Shown here one piece after another: positions 7,224 through 15,763 of a DNA stretch of 61,693 nt (the first letter of the stretch is position 1; the number at the start of each line of letters is the position of its first letter). The translations under genes were made by a program, and so were the position numbers. The DNA is from CAWUKT01 sp963923035 (GTDB taxonomy: Bacteria; Bacteroidota; Bacteroidia; J057; JADKCL01): NCBI GenBank assembly GCA_963923035.1, contig CAWUKT010000038.1, forward strand, positions 1-61,693. Direction: 5' to 3'. The notes below the pieces were generated by a model. It was not told the DNA's origin and made no database searches. It was given only the letters and a program-made list of their open reading frames with translations.

Positions 7224-9482
7224 ATGAGTGCAGTACCGCGACGCCCTTTCCTTGGACTTTTGCTTCGGTTGTTACGCCGTGTCTTCACCCTCCCCCGGGT
7301 GGCGGGCATCCTTTCGGGGTTGATTTTCCTCGGTGTCTTTGCCCAGCGCTACGGCGAATACGATCCCCACGCCTACGAATACCGGGACGATGGGGTCATT
7401 ACGTTGAGCCACGCCCGCAACTGGGTGGACCACGGGCATATTGGCGTCGATCCCAGTGGAAGCCGCGTCGAAGGCTATTCTTCTCCCCTGCAATTCTTCA
7501 TTTACAGCGCCCTCTACGCCCTCACCGGCAATGGCTGGCACAGCTTCATGGCCGACCAAACGTTGGTCTGCACCTTCCTCCTGGGCTTTTTCTTCGTCCA
7601 ATTTTTCCGAAAAAACCTACTCATAGGTCTCCTCTTGAGTTATGGGGCGGCCTGGTTCCTGAGCCTCAACTATGTGTTCATGGGCTGGCACGGATCGGGG
7701 ATGGAAAATCCCTGGCACCATGTGACGGTGTTGGTGCTGGTCCTGGGGGCTTGGGAAATGTTGCGCAAAGGCAACCTGCACTGGGGTTGGGCGGTGGCGT
7801 TTTGGTTAGCAACGCTGGCTCGTTTGGAGAGCATCTACCACGTTCTACCGGTCTTGGTGCTGTGGAGCGCCTTTTGGCGCATTGAGCACCGCAATTGGCG
7901 GGCGGTGGGCCTTTCCGGGGTCGTCGTGGCCGCCTGGGGACTGGTGTTCCTGTGGCGCTGGTGGTACTTCGGGGACATCATGTCCAATTCGGGCAAGGCC
8001 CAGGGCATCAGTGTGGTGGCGAATCTGGACCGACTGGTCGAGGCGAGCGAGCCCTGGGTGCGGTGGTGGTCGCGGTCGGCGACCGCGAATTTTGGCTTCC
8101 ACGGGATGTTTTTTGCCATTGCCCTCGTTCCCCTCCTCCCCTTCGCCCGTCAAAACCGCCGCTTGCAGTGGATGCTCCTCGCGGGCGCCAGCTTGTTAGC
8201 TACAGCGTATTTCCATCCGCTCATCTTCGGCCACGCCCGCCTCGATTGGAGCCGGACCACGACCTTTGCGCCGCTGATCGTCGCGATGCTCCTCGCCACG
8301 ACCCTCTTTTCCCTCCAATGGAAGCGCAATTTCTGGGTTTTGATTCCCCTTGTGATCGGCCTCATCGTCTTTTTCCGCCTCGTTTCCATCCCCTTCATCG
8401 ATCAACGCCGCGACCTCTGTTGCCCCATCGACAAGTGGACCGAAATCGAGGAATATGCGGATCGCTTTGCGGCGGAGAACGACCTGCACCGCCTGAACGT
8501 TGCGACGCCGGACCTGGGTAAAATCAGCTATCCGAAAAAATACAATATCACCGACATGGGCCTGCTCGGTTCGCCGCTCATGGGGGAGCTGTATCCCAAT
8601 CCCGATTTTTTGACCACCTATCTGCTTCAATATCAGCTTCCTGATTTCATTGAATTCCACCACTACTGGATCCATACGTACGGGCGGGTGTGGACGGAGA
8701 AATGGTTTGAGGAGGAGTACGAAATGGTGCTGCAAAAGGAGGACCGGGACGATATCAAGGAAAATTATCCCGAGCTGAAAATGGGAATGTTTGTGCGAAA
8801 GGCGCTGAAAAAAGGCTCCCAACATCCGGAGCGTCAGCTGATTTTGGATCTGAAGGCGGGGGTTTCGGTGGAACGGATTCAGCAAGAATTGGAAGTGGCC
8901 ATCGAGCCGATGGATCCCCGCCAACACCAGTATGTGGTCCGGTCGGCCTACCGGTTCCTGCCCGAATTTCGGGCGGCCGGTCTCGAAGCGGAACTCGTGG
9001 CCGCCTTTGCGGAAACGCCTTCGGCGCCCTACGATCAGGCCATCCTGAACAGCGCCAACGACCGCAAATGGGTCGACAAGGCGCTGGCGTGGCTGAAGCC
9101 CCAGCTCCGGAAGCACCAAACCATCCGCATGGCCGAGGCAATCAGCCAACCCTGCGTCCGCATCCTGGACCACTACCGGTTCCGGGCGTATTTGACCGAT
9201 GACAATCGGCTGTTTTACTCGGTGTTGAAACCGACGGCGGCCGACCAGGACCTGTTCCTGATGGCGCATTTTCATCCGCTGGACCCGGCGGATGGCGACC
9301 AGTATGGCTTTCTCTACGGCGATTTCAAGCTGGACTCCACGGCGGTGTATGTGGATAACGAAGCCTTCCAGGGGATTCGCATGCCGGATGTGCCATTGGA
9401 TGCGGTTATCCTCGGCGTTCGCCGGGGCGATCAGCGCCTCTGGGAAGAAAAAGTCACCTGGCCATTCAGCTTGATGCGCTAA
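7224..9482 (+). CDS. GT-C-fold membrane glycosyltransferase-like protein
   Basis: The protein is 752 aa. About ten hydrophobic segments lie between residues 10 and 400, followed by a soluble C-terminal half. The first extracytoplasmic loop has YRDDGVITLSHARNW and later SRVEGYSSPLQF, matching the DD and RVEGYTSPL-type motifs I know from AftB-like and related polyprenyl-phosphate-sugar-dependent GT-C enzymes. The paired Asp near residues 56-57 would be the catalytic or metal site. The C-terminal 350 residues are soluble and not recognised. The gene stands alone. The inferred role is transfer of a sugar to an envelope glycan or glycolipid; the substrate is unknown. Confidence 0.72.
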   Translation: MSAVPRRPFLGLLLRLLRRVFTLPRVAGILSGLIFLGVFAQRYGEYDPHAYEYRDDGVITLSHARNWVDHGHIGVDPSGSRVEGYSSPLQFFIYSALYALTGNGWHSFMADQTLVCTFLLGFFFVQFFRKNLLIGLLLSYGAAWFLSLNYVFMGWHGSGMENPWHHVTVLVLVLGAWEMLRKGNLHWGWAVAFWLATLARLESIYHVLPVLVLWSAFWRIEHRNWRAVGLSGVVVAAWGLVFLWRWWYFGDIMSNSGKAQGISVVANLDRLVEASEPWVRWWSRSATANFGFHGMFFAIALVPLLPFARQNRRLQWMLLAGASLLATAYFHPLIFGHARLDWSRTTTFAPLIVAMLLATTLFSLQWKRNFWVLIPLVIGLIVFFRLVSIPFIDQRRDLCCPIDKWTEIEEYADRFAAENDLHRLNVATPDLGKISYPKKYNITDMGLLGSPLMGELYPNPDFLTTYLLQYQLPDFIEFHHYWIHTYGRVWTEKWFEEEYEMVLQKEDRDDIKENYPELKMGMFVRKALKKGSQHPERQLILDLKAGVSVERIQQELEVAIEPMDPRQHQYVVRSAYRFLPEFRAAGLEAELVAAFAETPSAPYDQAILNSANDRKWVDKALAWLKPQLRKHQTIRMAEAISQPCVRILDHYRFRAYLTDDNRLFYSVLKPTAADQDLFLMAHFHPLDPADGDQYGFLYGDFKLDSTAVYVDNEAFQGIRMPDVPLDAVILGVRRGDQRLWEEKVTWPFSLMR

Positions 9483-9683
9483 GCGTCCACCTTACCCCTT
9501 TAACACTAGCCCGATTGGACCAACCTAGCCCAATCACAATGCATTACACTCATTTTCGAAATATTATTCGGCCAAGGGCCTCCAATTTTCATCATTATTC
9601 TTTAACTTGATTTCGCCAATTGTATCGCCACCTAATTTCAATCAGCTCATTTAGGATCAACTCCCGGAAAAAATTTAAGTGAC

Positions 9684-11012
9684 ATGCGTTTAGTGTTTGT
9701 TCTCGTATTCGCCCTTTGGAGCGGTGGGTTTCTCTTTGGCCAATGTGTTCCCTGCATGACCGGCAATACAAGCTCAGGATGTACGATTTTCATCAATGCT
9801 CCCCTCAACAATCCCAGTTTTAACCTCAATGCGGGGGACCGACTCTGCATCGGCCCGCAAGGCAATCTGACGGGAAATTGGAATGTCACCATCAACCATC
9901 CCTCGGCCACCATCGTCAACGACGGTACGATTGCGGTCAATGGTTTTACCCTGAACCAGGGCACGGTCATCAACAACGGTACGATTTTCTCTCAGAACTC
10001 GATCATCGTGGGCAATGGCGCGCTCCACAACCACGGATTGGTGCACAGCTCGGGCGATTTCAACCTGAATGCCGGGTCCGGATTCATCTGCAACTCGGAC
10101 TCGATCTACGTCGACAACAATTTCACCACCAATGGGACGGTCACCAACAATGGCGTCTTCCAGGTGGGCGGGACGTTTCAGCAAAATACCAATGGGGTTT
10201 GGTGCTCGGAGCTGTTCAGTCTGGTTCGGTCCGAGGACCTCGTGCTGAACGGCTCGGTGGGCGGGGCTTCAGCGCAATGTATTGGCTTCATCGTGGCCGA
10301 CAATACCACGGTCAATTCCAGCGGGGGAATTTCGGGAACGGTGGACATTTGCGACCTGAACTATACGGGCAGCGGACCGATTCCGCTGGACCAGCCGTTG
10401 GGGACCATTGGGAGCAACGTCACGTACTGTGGCTGCGGCGTCACGCCGCTGAACATTCAGGGAATTGAATTTGAGGGGATTCAGAATAAGGAAGGGATTG
10501 AGCTGAGGTGGAAAATCCTCCCGGAACAAGCCTTCGATCAGATTGCGTTGGAGATGAAAGCCGAGGGTGAGCTCGATTTTGAACCTGTTTTTTACCATTC
10601 TCCCCTGCCCTCCTCCGCCGATCAGGATTTCCAATTTTATCCTGATCTCCCGAATTCAGCCTCTACTTTTTTCCGCCTCCGGGCCACGGATTTTGAGGGC
10701 GAGGTTCAGTTCTCTCAGGTGCTTTTCTTTCGCCCCCAACCCGAGGACGAGCGGCCTTATTTCACCATTGGGCCAGTTCCGTTGGAGGGAGATTGGAAAA
10801 TTGAGGTGGGGCAATTGAAGGGACCGGCGAAATTGACGTTAACCGATGCGGTGGGAAGTATTTTGTTCCAAACTGAATGGAATCCGAAGAGTCGGGCGGA
10901 ATTGAAATCTTTTTCGGCCCAGCGTGACCTTCCCCCGCTCCCCCGCGGCCTTTACTTTTTCACCCTGCAATCCAATGGCCATACCCTCTGCAAAAGGGCC
11001 ATTCGACCTTGA
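9684..11012 (+). CDS. T9SS-exported surface protein with Asn/Gly-rich beta-helix-like repeats
   Basis: The protein is 442 aa with a signal peptide at about 1-20 (LFGQ). Residues 40-190 contain repeated short strands with N-N-G, N-D-G and N-H-G turns (VNDGTIAVNG, INNGTIFSQN, TNNGVFQVGG), which suggests a right-handed beta-helix. Residues 260-350 look like a fibronectin-type domain of the kind often placed before T9SS signals (IELRWKILPEQAFDQIALE). The C-terminal 80 residues (FTIGPVPLEGDWKIEV to LPRGLYFFTLQSNG) fit a type A sorting domain. No enzyme motif was seen, so an adhesive or structural role is possible. The tRNA promoter lies 32 bp after the stop. Confidence 0.8.
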   Translation: MRLVFVLVFALWSGGFLFGQCVPCMTGNTSSGCTIFINAPLNNPSFNLNAGDRLCIGPQGNLTGNWNVTINHPSATIVNDGTIAVNGFTLNQGTVINNGTIFSQNSIIVGNGALHNHGLVHSSGDFNLNAGSGFICNSDSIYVDNNFTTNGTVTNNGVFQVGGTFQQNTNGVWCSELFSLVRSEDLVLNGSVGGASAQCIGFIVADNTTVNSSGGISGTVDICDLNYTGSGPIPLDQPLGTIGSNVTYCGCGVTPLNIQGIEFEGIQNKEGIELRWKILPEQAFDQIALEMKAEGELDFEPVFYHSPLPSSADQDFQFYPDLPNSASTFFRLRATDFEGEVQFSQVLFFRPQPEDERPYFTIGPVPLEGDWKIEVGQLKGPAKLTLTDAVGSILFQTEWNPKSRAELKSFSAQRDLPPLPRGLYFFTLQSNGHTLCKRAIRP

Positions 11013-11043
11013 TTCAGGCAATGCCATTTTTTTCACTTTCTCC

Positions 11044-11073
11044 TTGTCCTCTTCCAAGGATTGTCTATCTTTG
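11044..11073 (+). promoter_or_regulatory. Bacteroidota-type promoter for tRNA-Ala
   Basis: TTG at 11044-11046, a 19-bp spacer, and TATCTTTG at 11066-11073 match the Bacteroidota consensus TTTG-N19-TAnnTTTG. The tRNA begins 40 bp downstream, a sensible leader length. Confidence 0.82.
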
Positions 11074-11113
11074 CAGTCCATCAGGCAAAAAACCTGATCG
11101 ATCTTTCAAAAAT

Positions 11114-11190
11114 GGGGAATTAGCTCAGTTGGCTAGAGCGCTACACTGGCAGTGTAGAGGTCATCGGTTCGAATCCGATATTCTCCACCA
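11114..11190 (+). tRNA. tRNA-Ala (anticodon GGC)
   Basis: A 77-nt cloverleaf. The acceptor arm is GGGGAAT paired with ATTCTCC (one G-U pair), the D-arm GCTCAGTTGGCTAGAGC, and the anticodon stem CTACA/TGTAG with loop CTGGCAG, giving anticodon GGC. The T-loop is TTCGAAT, and the 3' CCA is encoded. It is preceded by a consensus promoter and followed immediately by an intrinsic terminator, so it is probably a single-gene unit. Confidence 0.97.
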
Positions 11191-11215
11191 ACCCGATCTC
11201 AGGATCGGGTTTTTT
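11191..11215 (+). terminator. intrinsic terminator after tRNA-Ala
   Basis: ACCCGATC, loop TCAG, GATCGGGT, then a run of T. The stem is a perfect 8 bp and starts at the base after the encoded CCA. Confidence 0.9.
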
Positions 11216-11227
11216 ATTGCCCTTCCC

Positions 11228-11683
11228 CTACTCTTTTTCCCTCTCCAGCCTCCTCATTTCCCGAAATATTTGGTCAAACCGGTACCTTCCTTGAGGTGTC
11301 AGGGTTAACCAAACGCTGTCCGGCAAGAGTAAATACTGGCCACAATTGTCGTGGATGACCATGCTTCCCACCACTTCATCCCGTTCGTTCCGAAAATCAA
11401 GCTGGGCCGACGGATCCAATGGACCACAGGGCGGCCAGATTTGCCGGGTCGGCGCTTTGTAATGCTTGGCTTGCCAGTGCAGGGCCACATTGAGGTCGGC
11501 GATGTGGGCGGGAACCAAAGACTGGACCGCTCCATCTCGGTGGACATCGACGTGGACGAAGGGGGTACGGGGGAAAAAATAGGCGGGTTCACCGGAAGAA
11601 GCAGGGCGCTCGGGCGGGCCGGGCATGTCGCAGGCGGGAAGCCATACGCCCAACCAAAGGATTATGGGCCACCACCTATTCAT
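11228..11683 (-). CDS. small lipoprotein, unknown function
   Basis: The protein is 151 aa. The start chosen is the ATG at 11683, giving MNRWWPIILWLGVWLPAC, a clean lipoprotein signal peptide with Cys18. The longer open frame reaching 11956 only shadows the acetyltransferase gene. The mature part has one compact beta-rich domain (HVDVHRDGAVQSLVPAHIADLN; DSVWLTLTPQGRYRFDQIF). I do not recognise a family. The start overlaps the end of the acetyltransferase gene by 8 bp (ATGAATAG), so it is the last gene of a coupled minus-strand operon. It converges on the tRNA terminator. Confidence 0.72.
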   Translation of the reverse strand: MNRWWPIILWLGVWLPACDMPGPPERPASSGEPAYFFPRTPFVHVDVHRDGAVQSLVPAHIADLNVALHWQAKHYKAPTRQIWPPCGPLDPSAQLDFRNERDEVVGSMVIHDNCGQYLLLPDSVWLTLTPQGRYRFDQIFREMRRLEREKE

Positions 11684-12227
11684 TGAGGAGGGCGTAGCGT
11701 TCGTGGTCCTCCCATTGGCCATTGATGTGGAGGTAGCGGGGGGAATAGCCTTCCTTTTGGAAGCCCAGCCGCTGCACCAACTTGATGGAAGGCGTATTGT
11801 GGGGCATGATATTGGCCTCGATCCGGTGGAGATTCTCCTGGGCGAACATGTACCAGATACACTTGCCCAGGGCTTCAGCCATGTAGCCGTGGCCGCAGTG
11901 GGCCTCGTCCTGGAGGTAGCCCACGTAACAGCTCCGAAAGGCGCCGCGGACCACATTTGAGAAATTGATGTCCACGATGACCCTCGTGGGATCGTCTTTC
12001 TTCAAGCCCAGAAAGCGAAAGCCGGTGCCGCGGAGGTATTCCTTCCAATCTTCTTCCATATAGGCCTGGCTGTGCCCCAACTGAAAGGCTTCTTCCCGCT
12101 GAGCGGGAAGCCAGGGTTGCAGGAATTCCCGGTTGCGGACCCGGAAATCCAGCGCCGCGGCCGCATCGTCAGGATGCGCCACCCGGATCGTCAGGCGATC
12201 CGTTTCGAAGTGCAAGCGCTCGTTCAT
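11676..12227 (-). CDS. GNAT N-acetyltransferase, RimJ/RimL type
   Basis: The protein is 183 aa from the ATG at 12227 (MNERLHFETDRLTIR). The motif ETDRLxIR, the acetyl-CoA-binding region DEAHCGHGYMAEALGKCIWYMF, and the C-terminal HNTPSIKLVQRLGFQKEG are all typical of RimJ/RimL-like enzymes that acetylate N-termini of proteins or small amines. It is predicted cytoplasmic. The start overlaps the stop of the DUF2314 gene by 4 bp (ATGA), and its own stop overlaps the next lipoprotein gene. The substrate is unknown. Confidence 0.9.
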   Translation of the reverse strand: MNERLHFETDRLTIRVAHPDDAAAALDFRVRNREFLQPWLPAQREEAFQLGHSQAYMEEDWKEYLRGTGFRFLGLKKDDPTRVIVDINFSNVVRGAFRSCYVGYLQDEAHCGHGYMAEALGKCIWYMFAQENLHRIEANIMPHNTPSIKLVQRLGFQKEGYSPRYLHINGQWEDHERYALLNE

Positions 12228-13054
12228 GGGTCTTCGTTGGCGGGGGGACCGACCTTCCATTCTCCTTCTACCCGGTAGACCCAGATGCGGTCCACGGTGA
12301 GCATGCCATCGGGATGGCGGCAATGCTCGGTGACCACCACGGTATCTTCATTTTCGAATTCGCGCTGGAGAAAGGCCCGCTCGACGTTTTCGAAGCTGGG
12401 CATGCCGTGCTCAGTGAAATACTCCCGAAACCCGGTTTCGAGGGTCTGGGCGGCCGATTGGACGATATCCGGGGAGACGACGAGCTTGGGGACGCGGGCG
12501 AGCATGTGGCCGGCTTCCCGCAGGAAATCCTTGCAGGCGCAAGCCGCATCAATATTGCCGGCTGTGAAGGCGTCTTCAAGACACAGAATGGCGCCTTCGG
12601 GGGTTTGGTGGTCGTGGGGGAAATAATCCACGCCTTCGTCAATGACCAGCCCCAGGGAAGCGTCAAAGTCTTCCCGTTGGGCGGGACTCATGCTGTTGCG
12701 GTAGGCCCGGATCGTATAGCCACCGATCAAGCGGCCATTTTCCACCACCATCCAATCCGAAAGGTCGTCCTGCCCGACGCCTACCCGACTGCCCATCTGG
12801 ACATTCGTCACGTGGGCCGGCTCGTTGTTGACGGTACCGTACAGGTTGCTGTCGCCGTCCAACTGAATGTCCTTCAGCCAGATGTGCTCGATCTGGTCCC
12901 CGTCCTGGAACCGAATCTTCGCCGAAAAGGATTCCTGGTGCTCCTTCGGGTCCTGAAGGCTTTCCCAGAAATATCCGCGGGTCAGACGGGCTTTTTCCAT
13001 CGCCCGGTTCATGGCCTCGTCGGCATTTTCTACGTAAAACACTGAATCGCTCAT
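12224..13054 (-). CDS. DUF2314 domain protein
   Basis: The protein is 276 aa from the ATG at 13054 (MSDSVFYVENADEAMNRAM); the frame upstream to 13123 has no initiation support. Residues 10-135 match DUF2314, with FWESLQDPKEHQESFSAKI, EHIWLKDIQ, and DLSDWMVVENGRLIGGYTIR. The C-terminal half (residues 150-276) is helical, then ends in a small NTF2-like or SnoaL-like strand-rich segment (VTEHCRHPDGMLTVDRIWVY). There is no signal peptide. It lies 72 bp after the S46 peptidase and is coupled to the acetyltransferase. The function of DUF2314 is unknown to me. Confidence 0.8.
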   Translation of the reverse strand: MSDSVFYVENADEAMNRAMEKARLTRGYFWESLQDPKEHQESFSAKIRFQDGDQIEHIWLKDIQLDGDSNLYGTVNNEPAHVTNVQMGSRVGVGQDDLSDWMVVENGRLIGGYTIRAYRNSMSPAQREDFDASLGLVIDEGVDYFPHDHQTPEGAILCLEDAFTAGNIDAACACKDFLREAGHMLARVPKLVVSPDIVQSAAQTLETGFREYFTEHGMPSFENVERAFLQREFENEDTVVVTEHCRHPDGMLTVDRIWVYRVEGEWKVGPPANEDP

Positions 13055-13126
13055 GGAATGCTGTTGCAATAAAAAACCACGAATAGAACCCGGAGATCCC
13101 ACTCGTGGTTTTGTGATGGTCAAGAT

Positions 13127-15289
13127 TTATTCCTTGATGAGGGTCATTTCCTCTACCAGGTGGCCGGCGTTGGCGTACTTGTCCATGATGAAGAGAACGT
13201 AGCGGATGTCCACGGTGATGTTCCGGCACAGGTCCGGGGCGTACATGATGTCGCTCATCGTGGATTCCCAACTGCGGTCGAAGTTGATGCCGATCAGGTG
13301 GCCCTCTGCGTTCAGGACAGGGCTGCCGGAGTTGCCGCCGGTGGTATGGTTATTGGCGGTGAAGCAGACGTTCAGGACGCCATCCTTGCCGTAGGGGCCG
13401 TAGTCCTTGTCTTTGGCGAGTTGGACGAGGCGATCGGGCAGGTCAAATTCCCGGTCGCCGGGAACATACTTGGCGAGCACACCATCCAGGGTGGTGAAGG
13501 GCTGGTAAACGACGCCGTCGCGGGGCTCAGAGCCCATGACCTTGCCCCAGGCGAGGCGCAGGGTGCTGTTGGCGTCGGGCCAGAACTGCTTGTCGGGGAA
13601 GACTTCCATCATGCCGCGGACATAGTCCCGCATCAATTCGTCGACCATGGTATTCCAGGCAAAATATTCTCCGCCGGCTTTGGCCCGCCAGGCATCGAGG
13701 ACGCTCTTGGACAGCAGGTAGGTATAGTCCTTCTTGAGGGTTTTGACCGATTTCTTACTGAATTTATCGAGCAGGGCGGTTTCTTTTTCCTGGTTGACAA
13801 AGGGGCTGTCTTCGAACAAATCAGCCGCCATTTTCTTCCAATCTCCACCGTACTTGGACTGGAGTTCGGCGTGGACCGCGGGACGGTAATCGGGATCCAG
13901 GCCGTCAATATACATGGGGTACAGCGCCGCCAACAAGTCTTCGTCGATCTGCGGTTGGTAGTTTTTGTAGTAACCCGGCATTGCATTTTTCCGCCCTTCC
14001 ACCAATTCGGCCACTTCTTCTTCGCTCAGCTCCTCAAAATTCTCAACCAGCTTCTCATAGGCCTGGGCATGGCGAATAAATTCCGGGCCGACGTAGAAAA
14101 ACTCAATCAACATCGCCCGGGCCATCATCAACTTCTCTCCTTCGGCGTACATGCCTTCCAGTTTGGCCAGCACCTCGCCGTATTCCTTCATCAATTTGGG
14201 ATCGTCTTCCACGATGGCCGCAAATTTTTGCTCCAGCTCCTCTTTTTTGTCAATCGCACTCAATTGCTCCAATCCGCGGTTCTCTCCAATCCACTTCTTG
14301 TAGGAGTTGGAAATCCGGGCTTGCTTGGCAGCGTACTGGATGCGGATCTGGTCGCTGGAAGCCATGGCGGCATCGATGACGGACAGGCTCTTTTCGCGCA
14401 TGGCGATGGCCTGGGGGTTCATGGTCTCGGTGATGATTCGCACGGCATCGCTGTGGAGGTACTGCTGGGTGCGACCAGGGAAGCCATAGACCATGGTGAA
14501 GTCACCGGGCTCCACACCGGCAATGCTGACCGGGAAGTGGTGACGCGGGGTATAGGGCTTGTTGTCGGGGGAATAATCGGCGGGTTCATTGTCGCCGTTG
14601 GCGTAAATGCGGAATACGGAGAAGTCTCCGGTATGGCGGGGCCACATCCAGTTGTCGGTGTCGCCACCGTACTTGCCGACCGCGCTGGGCGGGGCACCGA
14701 CCAAGCGCACGTCCCGGTAGGTCTTGGTGACAATCATGAAGTACTGGTTGCCGTAGTAGAACGGGCGGATAGACGCTTCGTGGCCGGGTTCAGCCTCTTG
14801 CACCTGCTTTTCCAGGGTCGCCACGGCGCCGCGGATTTTGGTATTGCGGGTGGCGGGATCCGTATCGGAGGAGATTCCATCGAGGACCTTCTTCGTCACA
14901 TCTTCGATGCGGACGATGAAGGTCGCGGTCAAGCCGTCATTGGGCAGCTCATCGGCCTTGGTCTGGGCCCAAAATCCATCTTTCAGGTAGTCATTCTCCA
15001 AGGAAGAATGGTACTGGATCTGGCTGAACCCACAGTGGTGGTTGGTCAGCAACAGTCCCTGGTCGGAAACGATTTCCGAAGTACAGCCCCCGCCAAAATG
15101 GGCAATGGCGTCTTTCAGGCTGGATTTGTTGACTGCATAAATGTCGTCCGCAGTGAGTTTGAGGCCATCGGCCTGCATGTCGCTGAGGAACATTTTGATC
15201 AGGGAGGGAATCCACATCCCTTCGTGCGCCTTCACCGGCAGGTTGCCGACGAGCAGGAAGAGGATCAGAATTGAGGCTGTTTTCCGCAT
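13127..15289 (-). CDS. S46 family dipeptidyl-peptidase, DPP11-like
   Basis: The protein is 720 aa, the usual S46 length, with a signal peptide at 1-21 (VKAHEG). The catalytic triad is visible: His85 in LLTNHHCGFSQ, Asp222 in WPRHTGDFSVF, and Ser654 in TGGNSGSPVLN. Arg672, 18 residues after the serine (GINFDRSWES), sits at the position of Arg673 of Porphyromonas DPP11, which confers preference for Asp/Glu at P1; DPP7 has Gly there. It probably acts in the periplasm, trimming dipeptides from imported peptides. It heads a probable operon with the DUF2314, acetyltransferase and lipoprotein genes. The helical insertion domain is present (about 300-560). Confidence 0.93.
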   Translation of the reverse strand: MRKTASILILFLLVGNLPVKAHEGMWIPSLIKMFLSDMQADGLKLTADDIYAVNKSSLKDAIAHFGGGCTSEIVSDQGLLLTNHHCGFSQIQYHSSLENDYLKDGFWAQTKADELPNDGLTATFIVRIEDVTKKVLDGISSDTDPATRNTKIRGAVATLEKQVQEAEPGHEASIRPFYYGNQYFMIVTKTYRDVRLVGAPPSAVGKYGGDTDNWMWPRHTGDFSVFRIYANGDNEPADYSPDNKPYTPRHHFPVSIAGVEPGDFTMVYGFPGRTQQYLHSDAVRIITETMNPQAIAMREKSLSVIDAAMASSDQIRIQYAAKQARISNSYKKWIGENRGLEQLSAIDKKEELEQKFAAIVEDDPKLMKEYGEVLAKLEGMYAEGEKLMMARAMLIEFFYVGPEFIRHAQAYEKLVENFEELSEEEVAELVEGRKNAMPGYYKNYQPQIDEDLLAALYPMYIDGLDPDYRPAVHAELQSKYGGDWKKMAADLFEDSPFVNQEKETALLDKFSKKSVKTLKKDYTYLLSKSVLDAWRAKAGGEYFAWNTMVDELMRDYVRGMMEVFPDKQFWPDANSTLRLAWGKVMGSEPRDGVVYQPFTTLDGVLAKYVPGDREFDLPDRLVQLAKDKDYGPYGKDGVLNVCFTANNHTTGGNSGSPVLNAEGHLIGINFDRSWESTMSDIMYAPDLCRNITVDIRYVLFIMDKYANAGHLVEEMTLIKE

Positions 15290-15321
15290 ATTTTCAAGTC
15301 TTCAGTGAGTTTTTGAAGGGA

Positions 15322-15352
15322 TAAATTTACATTGCCCGCCGGGAAATACCAA
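15322..15352 (-). promoter_or_regulatory. possible promoter of the S46 peptidase gene
   Basis: On the minus strand TTG (15352-15350), 20 bp, then TAAATTTA (15329-15322), one mismatch from TAnnTTTG, 33 bp before the ATG at 15289. Moderate match only. Confidence 0.45.
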
Positions 15353-15427
15353 CCACAGCAGTATTGGTCCACCTCCAAAAACGACTGGAAACAGGGAAAA
15401 TTGAATGCGAAAAGGGAAAAATGATTC

Positions 15428-15727
15428 TTAGACGTGCACGCCTTCGGCGAGCAAGCGTTGCCATTCCGGGTGGCGGCGCAGGTAGGCGGCCACAAATGGG
15501 CACAGGGGGAACAGTTTGTCCCCGCCCTTCTCCAACTCTTCCAACACACCCTTGACCAGCGCGCTTCCAATTCCACGACCTCCCAACTGGGAAGGTACTT
15601 CGGTATGGGTGAGGAAAATTTTGCCTTTGGCGGCAATGTAGTCGATGAATGCAATGTGACCTTCCACTTCGGCTTCGAAGCGCTTGCGGTCAGTATTGTT
15701 GCGGATTTCGAGGGTAACGGAGCTCAT
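15428..15727 (-). CDS. small GNAT-fold acetyltransferase (YjdJ/GtoC-like)
   Basis: A 99-aa protein of the short YjdJ-type N-acetyltransferase family. The core is FEAEVEGHIAFIDYIAAKGKI, then HTEVPSQLGGRGIGSALVKGVLEEL, where GGRGIGSALV is the acetyl-CoA pyrophosphate loop, and the C-terminal LFPLCPFVAAYLRRHPEW. This last block (LCPFVxxxxxxHPEW) is diagnostic of the family. It is predicted cytoplasmic. It lies 36 bp from the stop of the repeat-rich secreted protein and may share its transcript. Substrate unknown. Confidence 0.9.
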   Translation of the reverse strand: MSSVTLEIRNNTDRKRFEAEVEGHIAFIDYIAAKGKIFLTHTEVPSQLGGRGIGSALVKGVLEELEKGGDKLFPLCPFVAAYLRRHPEWQRLLAEGVHV

Positions 15728-15763
15728 GATAGTATAACTACCGAAGTTCCATTTTGTCTATTC

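Noticed and set aside
11684..11956. Upstream extension of the lipoprotein frame to 11956
   Set aside because: The extra residues are a shadow of the acetyltransferase gene; the ATG at 11683 gives a lipobox signal.
13152..15274. Long antisense frame opposite the S46 peptidase (704 aa)
   Set aside because: High-GC shadow frame of a recognisable enzyme; its translation has no domain or signal.
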